Assembly: GCF_026210795.1 (NCBI RefSeq)
Contig: NC_089457.1
Span: forward strand, 1,054,001 to 1,118,000
DNA: 64,000 nucleotides
Direction of reading: 5' to 3'
Source of the DNA: Rhizophagus irregularis
Taxonomy: Eukaryota; Glomeromycota; Glomeromycetes; Glomerales; Glomeraceae
Part shown: piece after piece, positions 34,501-43,293 of the stretch
Position numbering within the stretch: position 1 is the stretch's first letter
Layout: each line of letters begins with the position of its first letter
Translations under genes and position numbers: made by a program
The notes under the pieces: generated by a model
Seen by the model: the letters and a program-made list of their open reading frames with translations, nothing else
What the model was told of the DNA's origin: nothing
Database searches by the model: none

Positions 34501-34853
34501 TCTTAGCGAAATTTATTACGGATGATGAAGATGTCGACACCTACCCAGGTTAAATTCAGTATTATTTTACTCATGTAGTAGACTTTCCGGATGGTCCCGT
34601 CGAACATTTTCTAGCATACGTTCGTTGGTATAAACACGCAAATTCAACCAATATTCGATACTATTTCAGCAGTGATGAAATTTGTAATGTTGAGTTGTGG
34701 AATACCGAATTTTATCCAATAAGTCGTGATTGTATAATACCTGTGCATCATATTTTAGGTAGATTTGTACCAGTAAGTTACCAAATCTCAAACCGGCAAA
34801 ATGCAAAAGAGTATTTAGCCGTAAATCCAATTAGTAGAAAATACCAATTATAA
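31595..34853 (+). pseudogene. Tnp2-type CACTA transposase, several breaks
   Basis: The ATG at 31595 gives a Ser/Asp-rich N-terminus with a small Cys motif (VCNCSDCDG), then an acidic linker. WILLWIMNFRTRFNIAET and a zinc-ribbon-like CPKCHKLY lead to DIYDGQVWKNF and LDWFQPYDSTIYSIGVIYAA. LTLGILPGPKEVSL, HYLAPIVNELETLW, CDIPAAKKICGH and CHRCEKK follow. WSELLRLSYFDPIRF, VDPMHCLFLGIAK, a short intron (about 33941-34018) after RMNGILG, EVFGSSLSLRHVKSS and IPVHHILGRFVPV complete it, with the stop at 34853. The LPGPKE, CDIPAA and VDPMH blocks are Tnp2 signatures. Frame changes near 31920 and 33500, stops near 32719, 33241 and 33692 and others make it a pseudogene. The MITE just upstream may also have displaced its promoter. 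Confidence 0.85.
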
Positions 34854-34987
34854 ACTTATAAGTTTTAGACATAAATTTATAATAAATTGAGTAATTGACT
34901 ATAAATTTGGTGTTGATTTTTCCGAATTTCTGAATTTTAATGATTAATCATGTTTTTCAAAAGTTAATTTTGATGACTTTTTTTGTA

Positions 34988-35915
34988 TCAATCAGCCGTC
35001 AATCAAATATAATGATTTTTTGCCGAATTTCTATCGAATTTTTATTGAATTTTTATTGAATTATCAATTTTCCATAAATCGGAAGTACATATTTGAATAT
35101 TGGGTAAATTTTAGGTTGATTTGTCATTTTGTCTGATTTTTTTTTGATTTCAACCAGCATCAATCAGCCGTCAATCAAATATAATGATTTTTTGCCGAAT
35201 TTTTATTGAATTTTTATTGAATTTTTATTGAATTGTCAATTTTCCATAAATTAGAAGTACATATTTGAATATTGGGCAAATTTTAGGTTGATTTGCCATT
35301 TGTCTGATTTTTTTTTCGATTTCAACCAGCATCAATCAGCCGTCAATCAAATATAATGATTTTTTTCTGGATTTTTATTGAATTTTTATTGAATTTTTAT
35401 TGAATTGTCAATTTTCCATAAATTGGAAGTACATATTTGAATATTAATTTAAATTTTTAGGCTTGATTTGCCATTTGTCTGATTTTTTTTTTGATTTCAA
35501 CCAGCATCAATCAGCCGTCAATCAAATATAATGATTTTTTGCCGAATTTTTATCAAATTTTTATTGAATTTTTATTGAATTGTCAATTTTCCATAAATTG
35601 GAAGTACATATTTGAATATTGGGCAAATTTTAGGTTGATTTGCCATTTGTCTGATTTTTATTTTGATTTCAACCAGCATCAATCAGCCGTCAATCAAATA
35701 TAATGATTTTTTTCTGGATTTTTATTGAATTTTTATTGAATTTTTATTGAACCATAAATTGGAAGTACATATTTGAATATTGGGCAAATTTTAGGTTGAT
35801 TTGCCATTTGTCTGATTTTTTTTTTGATTTCAACTAGCATCAATCAGCCGTCAATCAAATATGATGATTTTTTTCTGGATTTTCATTAAATTGTCCGATT
35901 GGCATCAATCAGATG
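34988..35915. repeat. Right subterminal tandem repeats of the CACTA element, 6 x ~170 bp
   Basis: Six units start near 34988, 35158, 35331, 35508, 35685 and 35843. Each contains ATCAATCAGCCGTCAATCAA, GAATTTTTATTGAA, AGTACATATTTGAATATTGG and GATTTGCCATTTGTCTGATT. The last unit is truncated before the terminus at 35997. Confidence 0.9.
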
Positions 35916-36764
35916 TGCCGATTTGTAATGTCAGTCAATTTTGGTCTGATTTTTAGCTGATTTTCCATATGTCCGATTTTTTTGATTTCGACCAGTGGCT
36001 ATTACCTTTTCCATATCTGGTTTAGAACGAAAATAGACAACGATAATTTTAGTGTCGCCTGATCCTTGAGTGGTAGCTTTACTACCATAAGAGGAAAAAG
36101 AAGAGAATTCTCGGTCAGTCACGTCGCAAGCTTCGCGATTGGTTTTGAAGTGGATCCAAAAATCTTTGATAGTAGAGGGCGCAGCCGCAGCATAGTAGCG
36201 AAGGGGAGAAGATTGTATAGCAGCGGTAGACGCGTCAGGAGACGCGGCGCGTTTAGGTTCAGGAGGCAAAATTTCTACAGATTTTCCTTTATCAGCAGAG
36301 TTAGAAGGAGAATGTTGGGAGTCATCAAGGGAGGTACCAGAGTCAGGAGCCGAAGGGGACGCGTTGGTGTCAACGGGAGGGGGGAAGAAGTTGAAGTATT
36401 ATCCTGAGGAGCAGGAGGACTGGAGGAGTTAAAATATTGTCTTGGTCCATAATGGGTTCAGAAAAAACCCGAGTGCGTTTTGCAGAGTTGTCGGTCGAAA
36501 GTTGTGAAGTAGGACTAGGAGTAGAAGCAGAAGAACCTTGACCTTGAACGTTGCCAGAAGGAGGACTCTGGGCAGGACGTTTTGGAGCAGAAGTACCAGA
36601 AGCTTTGTTATTTCGTCTGTTAGTCATAGCTAAAAGTAGAAGGGAGAACTAGAAATATGTAATAGTTAGCAGTAACGCGAAGTAAATAATAAAAATACTT
36701 CGAAATTTTTTTTTTTATTTTTTGTCGCAATATTGTCGTGAAGGCAACAGTTTTATCCTTTTCC

Positions 36765-37429
36765 AATCACTGGCTGACGAGTTATTCAACAAAATGTTAA
36801 ACATCGGCATTATAATATTTCTTGATTTACGTTTACTGCGCCATTTAACATTTTGCTAGATTTCTCAGTACCTAGTGATTGTAAAAAGACGTTTTATAGC
36901 TCGTTGGAATCGCCTCATCGAGACGAATCGAATGGTGGTAAGCTCATCTCTCTGTGATCAATATTGACGGAGTTATTACTTAAAAACCATTTAATATTTT
37001 TTAATTTCAGAAATTGATCTAGTGATTGGATTTCGATGTATCTTATACCATTAGATTCGTCTCATCAAGACGAATCGAATGGTAGTAAGATCGTCATTCT
37101 AGGATCAATATTGGCAGAGTTATTACACAAAAACCATTAATATTTTTTTAATTTCGGAAATTAATCTAGTAATTGGATTTCGACATATTTTATACCATTA
37201 GAACCGTCTCATCAAGACGAATCGAATGGCGGTAAGATCATCTCTCTACGATTAATATTGGCGAAGTTACGATACAATAAAGTTTTAAGTATAATTCTGG
37301 CTAAAATTATGTTAATTTTTGGCCGGAATTATGACATACAAATATAAGAAATTTTTTATATAGTCACATCTCTTTATAATCACCAAATATGGACTGTCCC
37401 AAATGTGTGACTATAAAGAGAGTTGACTG
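36765..37429. mobile_element. 961-bp pogo/Tigger MITE copy 3, right part
   Basis: It continues the MITE begun at 17649-17944 after the LINE insertion and ends in the inverse of CAGTCAACTCTCTTTATAG, with TA at 37430-37431. It carries three and a half of the palindrome-centred 150-bp units. Confidence 0.9.
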
Positions 37430-37999
37430 TAGTAATATTTTTTTATTGAGGATTTGTGAAAATAGGTTCGTGACATTCTGTGTATAAAAGCAATTCACGA
37501 ATTCTTTCAACTAAGATATCCCACACAGACATATCTACATCTGGTCACGATTCTTTAAAGCATTTAATGTAGTATATATAATATGATCCATTACTCACAT
37601 TAGCATTGAATTTATTATATTTATGTTATGTTTAAGTAATAAAATCCCATTACTCAAATAAAAAATCATGTGATTGCGTGAAAAAAATTCACGCACTTTT
37701 GCCAAGAAAAAAATTTTTATTAATGCATGCAAAAAATAAATACAAATGTTCAGGACTTAGCCCATAATACATGATAGTTCTATGCTGATACACAGACAGT
37801 TGCAGAGTAACGTTATTATTATTCTTTTTTAAGGTATTCTTGAACCCTAGCCTTTTTATTCTTAGGCTCTTTTTCAACGTCCATCCATTCCCTCAATAAT
37901 CCAACAATAACCTTTATCACCCATTGATTAGTTTTAAAAAAGAATTCAAAACTATTTAAAAAAAATGTTTATTAACATTTTTTTTTATTATTTTATTGT

Positions 38000-38590
38000 A
38001 GGGAAATGGTTCTGACTTAAATACTGAATCCCATTGGTTAGTTTCGAAAAAAAATTTGAAAACTATTAAAAAAACTTTATATTAACGTTTTTTTATTTTC
38101 TTTTGTAAAGAATCAGTTCTACTATTTCTTCAGGTAATGTTTCAATAGATTTTTAAAATTTACTTAAAAAAAAAACATTTTTAGCTAAAAAATAATTTTT
38201 TTTATATTTTTTTTTATAGGAAATCAGTTCCAGTGTGGATACTGATATTCTAGGCAAAGTTTCAAAATTTTTGAAACTTTCTTTAAAAAAAACATTTTTA
38301 TACTAAAAAAATGTTTTTTCATTATACTTTAGTGAAGAAAATCAGTTCCGGTGTGAATACCAATATTTCGAGTAAAGTTTTGAAAAATTTTTGAAACTTC
38401 ATTTTTTTATTAAAAGAAATGGTTGACCAACCATTTCTTTACTTTTTTTGTAGGTTTTCCTTTCAGATTTTATTAGATCGGGTAAATTTCTTTTAAGCCC
38501 AATTTTTTTATTTAAAAAATAGGTTACTGGCTATTTCCTCCTTTTTTTGGTAGATTTTCTTTGGATTTTTATCAGGTTAGATGAGGATTA
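38000..38590 (+). repeat. Tandem array of micro-exon-like units
   Basis: Four degenerate units spaced about 110 bp each have a T-rich tract ending in AG, a 23-40 nt core with (A)AATCAGTTC...TACTGATATT, and then a GT/GC donor-like word (cores at 38002-38036, 38111-38133, 38220-38253 and about 38333-38372). Two further related cores lie near 38455-38480 and 38552-38575. The whole looks like duplications of one exon-intron unit. No continuous protein was assembled. Confidence 0.45.
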
Positions 38591-38699
38591 TAGGTGAATG
38601 ATGGATGGTAAATGGTAAATGGTGTATATAAATAATAGATAGATAATAATTTAATATGCAATTTTAATAAAACGAATTAATAAAATTTAATCAATAAAT

Positions 38700-38960
38700 T
38701 GTTATTATAAAAATTAAAATTAGCTAAATATACAAAAATTGGTAATAATTATTAGATTTATTAACAATTGTCAATTTGATTTTACCGATTTGTTGCCAAT
38801 TTTACTGATCAATTTGTTGACAAGTGGCAGGCATTATGGTGCAAATCGTATATAAAATTAGTTGCCGATTTTTTTGGTACTGATCAGTTAAGATCAGACC
38901 AAATTTTGTCCAACATTCGGCAATTTAAAATTTTACTGAAATGGACTATTCCAACCAGTG
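38700..38960. mobile_element. Solo right end of a CACTA-type element
   Basis: The inverted terminus at 38960 reads CACTGGTTGGAATAGTCCAT, resembling the left end of the 25722-35997 element (CACTGGTCAAAATAGTCCAA). TTGCCGATTTT/CCAATTTTAC words typical of the subterminal region precede it. No partner CACTGG end was found upstream, so it is probably truncated. The left coordinate is arbitrary. Confidence 0.45.
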
Positions 38961-40327
38961 ATAATAATAAATATTAAAGAACCAATAAAATAAATTTTAT
39001 TATATGTCTTATACAATGAGAAATATTATTGATAACCAATAAAATTAAAGATATCATATGATCAATTTGAAAGAAAAAAAAATTAATAAAAATATATAAT
39101 TAAATATAAACTGTTTGATATATTCAAAAATCTATAAAATATAAGTAAAAGTACTAATTAATTAAAACTTCAAATAGCTTTATAATCATCAATAAAAGGA
39201 CCCTGCTTACTTATCTCTTAAACTGTAAAGGCTAAAATTAATTTTAAAAATTTTTGAATTTTTAAAATATCTTAAGATTTAGTGATCATAGAAAGATAAA
39301 ATTATATTTGTTAGATTCCTCTTATTAAAGTGCATTTATTTAATGGTAATAAAATCATAACTCTAAAATTGATAAATAAAAAGTTATATTAATTTATAAA
39401 TTTTTAGTTTTTATAAATTATCCTGTTACATAATGTTTGTAGAAGAACAATTTTTATTTCTATTAGATTCTTCTCATTAAAACATATCAAATGGTGGTAA
39501 TTTTATATTTCTAGGGTTAATGGATAAAAAGATATTTCAATTTAAAAAATTTAACTACTATTTGTTATAATTTGTTAATCATTTACTTTTAAAAAATCAT
39601 TAATTAAATTGAATTTTTTTTCAATTTTTACTTAGAAAATACTATAGAATTTATTATAAAATATTTTTATTTTTTTTTTTATTATACTCAAAGGAATCGT
39701 GATACATCAATATAAAGAGGAGACAAGTCTCTAAACTACTCTAAACAATCAATAAAATTGCCTACCTGTCCAGTGCAATGGCAAATTATAAAATATTGGT
39801 TTATGTAATAAAATATTTTAAGGTATTTAAAAATGGTTTAATTAAAAAACAAAATTGCAGGCAAATTTGGCTGCAAAACAGTTTAAGGGTTATTAAAATA
39901 GGTTACCAAAAACCTAAGGTAAAATTCATAATTGAGAATTTTAGAAGATCTTACTATATATAGATAAATTATATCTAAAAAGGAAATATTACATTAAATT
40001 ATTATAATTTTTTCCTTTTTAAATCAATTAACCAATAGGATTGCTGGTAAAATTACTAGTAAATTTGAAATTTTTTCTGGAGACTTTTATTAGAAGTAAG
40101 CAGAATCCTTCAATAAATTATAAATAAAAACTTTTGTTTTTAAATAGTTTAACTTTCAAGACAATTTTTTAAGAAAATTAAGTATAAAAAGGAAATCAAA
40201 GGAAATCTGCAAAACTTCATAGCTTGAAAACTAACTCTTATTTTAAAAATATTATATTAACAACTTTTTAAGTATATAGTTTACAGTAAATATTTTATGA
40301 AATTACAAGAAATTATAGAGGAATAAA
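38961..40327. other. AT-rich spacer with diverged palindrome modules
   Basis: At 39228-39330 and 39420-39545 are two weak copies of the module seen in the MITEs (ATTAGATTC(C/T)TCTCATTAAA, then ATGGTGGTAA and TCTAGGGTTAAT). No terminal repeats were seen around them. The rest shows no gene that I can support. Confidence 0.4.
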
Positions 40328-41228
40328 CACTGGTCAAAATAGTTCAAATCGGCCAAAATTTAGCTAGCCGATTTTGGACTGATTTATAGTCTAATGCTGG
40401 TTGAACTTTAGCCAATTTTTTGGCTGCAATTCACTGCCACTCGCCTAAAGTTCAGCTTGAAATTTCAGCTAAGATTCAGTTAACCTTCGAAATAATTTCA
40501 AATAGCAAATTTTGGTGAATAGTTTTCTGAATGTTACTTAATTTATGTTGCAAATTTGTACTAAATTTATTTACTAATATTCAGCCACAACTCATTTTAT
40601 TTGATATTCGCAATAAAATTACAACTTTATTTATAAATGCATATTACAAATAAGTATTGCTAATCTACAATTCCACAATCACATAATTCATGTATTTATA
40701 TATACTTACGAATCTTTGGTTTTTTCTGTTTATCAGAACCCACCTGAGACACCAAATCTATAAAAAAGAAAAAAAATAATGTATAAGATGATCCTTTTTT
40801 AAACTTTTAATATGCATAATATGTAATGTGTAACGTTTGATTAAATAATTCAATAAATTAACCATAAATCATATATGTTGAAATTTGGCCGATTTTTAAT
40901 AATTTCCAAAATTTGGCCAAAATGTGTGACAGATCAGCCGATTTGTCACATATAAGGTTGCTTGTCTAAACCTCTTCAAAATCCAACGATTAGTTTCATC
41001 AAAATTTTACTATAGATTTATTATAGTTTCGGCAGAGTTTTGGCAGTTTCAGCATTTATAATAAGTTTCGGCAGTTTCGTCTTTCTCCAAAGTTTCGCCA
41101 GTTTTTTAATATAACTTTAATATAGTTTCAGCAGAATTTCGCTTTTTGGCGAAATGCCATGCTGCTAAACCACAGGTTTCGGCAAACGCGACATATCAGC
41201 ATGCTGAAAGTTTTTATTTCGACCAGTG
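40328..41228. mobile_element. 901-bp non-autonomous CACTA derivative
   Basis: The termini CACTGGTCAAAATAG (40328) and inverse CACTGGTCGAAAT (41228) are the same as those of the 10.3-kb CACTA element. The 3-bp flank AAA is found on both sides. There is no coding region, so it would depend on a Tnp2 supplied elsewhere. A small element is nested at 40954-41190. Confidence 0.8.
40954..41190. mobile_element. 237-bp element nested in the CACTA derivative
   Basis: Imperfect inverted ends (AAGGTTGCTTGTCTAAACCT, and inverted CGCGTTTGCCGAAACCT) are flanked by ACATAT at 40948-40953 and 41191-41196. The interior is rich in GTTTCGGCAG words. A related end with AAGGTTGCTTGCCAAAACCT lies near 59993. Confidence 0.45.
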
Positions 41229-41592
41229 AAATATAACAAAAAAGTTTTATTAGAAGTGTTCGTAAAATTATAAAGGAAATCAGGATAATTAAAAATGATT
41301 TTCATGTAATCATATGATCAAAATGATCGCATTAATTTGAAAATAATGATAATAAAATTAATCAATATAATAAAGTAAATTTTTTTCAATAAGAATTAAA
41401 GAAGGTATTTTAGTTAAATACTATTTAAATTAATTTAATTGTCATATCATAGATTTTTTATATTGAATCTCAGTTTTTATATATATATATATATTTATAA
41501 TTTTATTTTAAATAAAATTTTAAATTATTATTATTGAATTTCATTATATTCAATTAAAGTAACAATAAAATATAATAACAATCGTCATTATA

Positions 41593-42958
41593 TGATATAT
41601 ATTATTAATAGATTATAATTAATTTTCACCCGGGGTGATTTAGCAATTTTTCACCTAAGGTGATTTAACCTGATAATTTTATATATTTTTATATAATTTA
41701 CCTGGTGATATCACCTCATTTAAATTTTATTGGCTAATTAATATGCTGATCATTTCTTATGTTTGTTTTTTTTTTAAACGTACTCGGATAATCTTTTTTT
41801 TTCTTTAGGCCTTTCGCTTTCCTTTGCACGGCACTCAAGGTACGTTTTCTTTCTTTTTTTTTTATTTGCTTCTTGCATTTTGTTTCCTACTAACTTTATT
41901 TCATTTTTTTAGGTCCTTTAGCTCTTTTGGCTTTGCAATTAAGGTATATATGTCCAGCACTAGGCCATTTCTTATTTTTTATTTCATTCTTATATTTCGT
42001 TTCTTACATTTTGTATTTCACTCTTTTTAGATCTTTCGGTTCTTCTTTGCAACTACTAAGTTATGTTTTTTATTTTTTTGTTTTCGTTTATTTATTACAT
42101 GTAATTTCCGTTCCCTACTAACTTTATTTCTTCTTTTATTTTATGGGTTTGGTTTTTACTTGGTTCCCTGTTTATCTCATTTTCGTTCCTTCTCCATTTT
42201 TTGTTCTTTTTCGTCTCTTCATTTTTTTTGCTTTTTTATTCTTCCCTTCCTTTGTTTTTTCCGTTGTTCTTTATTTTCTCGCGTTCCTTTCATTTTTTTT
42301 TGTTCCACTTCGTCTCTTTCGTTCCTTTACACTATCCTTCATCCATTCCCACTTCATCTTTTTTATTCCTTTACACTACCCTTTATTCTTTTTATTCCCC
42401 CTTTGCTCCATCTCGTCTCTCCTTCATTCTTTTTATTTTTTTTCATTCCCACTTGATCTTTTTCACCCCTTTCGTTTTTTTCACTTCCCCTTTGCTCCAT
42501 TTCGTTCCTCCTTCAATCCTCCCTTTGTTTCTTTCATTCCCATTCACCCTCATTTTTTTTTTCCTTTTTTTATTCACATATTCTCTTTTCTTTATCGTTG
42601 TGACTCATTTTTTTTTGTTATTCCTATCAAAAAATTTAGTATTTTGGATAGTATGAGTTTGTTTTTTTCAATCAATGATTCATGTACTAATCTATTAAAA
42701 ATTAATAAATTGCTATAAACTTTTAGTGCGAAAATATTTTAAGCATTGTTTATTATATATTTAAAAATTTGGCCAATCAAAAATTTCTTTTGCAGAGGAT
42801 TTATATTCAAATTACGAAGTGAGAAATATTAAAATTTACACCAATCAAATTTAATAAATTTAATAAATTAATCGTGAGTGAAATCACCTAGGTGAAATCA
42901 CCTAGATGATCTTCACCCGGAGAGAAAGTTAGCAATAGTCTTATTAATAATATATCAT
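41593..42958. mobile_element. Unclassified inverted-repeat element with pyrimidine-rich core
   Basis: The outer arms GATATATATTATTAATA and inverse (41597 and about 42955) and the inner arms TTCACCCGGGGTGATTT and TTCACCCGG (about 41624 and 42911) face each other. CACCTAGGTGAAATCACCT-type palindromes lie beside the inner arms. The core (41770-42640) is a long plus-strand pyrimidine tract that reads as Phe/Ser/Leu-rich in any frame and is probably not coding. No target duplication was clear. Confidence 0.45.
41809..42060 (+). repeat. Three micro-exon-like units inside the pyrimidine tract
   Basis: Cores of 31, 31 and 30 nt at 41809-41839, 41913-41943 and 42031-42060 share the pattern CTTT(C/A)G(C/G)T.TTCTTTGCA...AAG. 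Each is preceded by a T-rich tract plus AG. The first two are followed by GTACG or GTATA, and the third has lost the GT. Confidence 0.45.
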
Positions 42959-43293
42959 GAAATTAGTAATTAATATTTTATTACATTTTAAAAATAGTAA
43001 CAATAAATATTAAAACTATAGTAAAATTTCAGATCATTAACTCCTATAAATATTTTTAATTTTGTTAAACCAAATTTTATTAATACAAAGAAAATATTAT
43101 TTATTTCACTTAACTTTAAATTCTCTAATTATTTTTGCAAAATTGATGATAATTTTTAAAATATATAAAAATTTATGAAAAATTTTTGTATAAATTTTTT
43201 TTTATGCTACATGATCAACATATATATCACTATTTACAATAAAGTGTAAATTGATTACATGATATATGATATTTATCTAACATTAGCAAAATA

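Larger units (their letters stand above)
25722..35997 (+). mobile_element. CACTA (EnSpm/Tnp2) transposon, 10.3 kb, in LINE ORF1
   Basis: The termini are CACTGGTCAAAATAG (left) and, inverted, CACTGGTCGAAAT (right), flanked by the 3-bp duplication GCT (25719-25721 and 35998-36000). Left to right it holds subterminal repeats, an accessory gene on the minus strand (26432-28845), a 13-copy minisatellite (28915-30110), a 960-bp MITE, the Tnp2 transposase on the plus strand (31595-34853) and six right subterminal repeats. CACTA ends, short duplication and Tnp2 coding sequence agree on the superfamily. The transposase has several frame breaks, so the copy is probably inactive. Confidence 0.9.
23603..36627 (-). 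pseudogene. LINE ORF1, in three pieces separated by transposons
   Basis: The pieces are 36627-35998, 25721-25425 and 24694-23603. The ATG at 36627 begins a Pro/Ser/Thr-rich region (NNKASGTSAPKRPAQSP), with a frame change near 36400. Then comes the conserved stretch STIKDFWIHFKTNREACDV. After the CACTA insertion an RRM-like fold follows (LRTLVITDIPLFVTDAQLRG, GIVTHCRTRL, AYIVFDSAA). After the hAT-like MITE there is a Cys-rich knuckle (CRRCGRPSCNPDKC), an Arg/Ser/His-rich segment, and a coiled-coil-like region, stopping at 23603. Both junctions are in frame once one copy of each target duplication is discounted, which confirms the insertion boundaries. ORF1 proteins of LINEs bind the element RNA. 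Confidence 0.75.
17945..36748 (-). mobile_element. Non-LTR retrotransposon (LINE) with RNase H, span including later insertions
   Basis: A minus-strand LINE whose 5' end is at 36748 and 3' end at 17945, flanked by a 16-bp target duplication (17929-17944 and 36749-36764). Without the 730-bp hAT-like MITE (24695-25424) and the 10.3-kb CACTA element (25722-35997) it is about 7.8 kb. It encodes ORF1 (RRM-like and zinc-knuckle) and ORF2 (APE endonuclease, reverse transcriptase, RNase H). This set fits the I/Tad-like group of fungal LINEs, and the clade is inferred. The 3' end has no clear poly(A). Several frame breaks make it a dead copy. Confidence 0.85.

Noticed and set aside
39778-39963. A 61-codon plus-strand frame (Lys/Ile-rich)
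   Set aside because: Composition matches the AT-rich background and no neighbouring exon could be attached.
42143-42718. A 191-codon Phe-rich frame in the pyrimidine tract
   Set aside because: All three plus-strand frames look alike because of the CT-rich composition. It has no domain, and it is flanked by inverted repeats.
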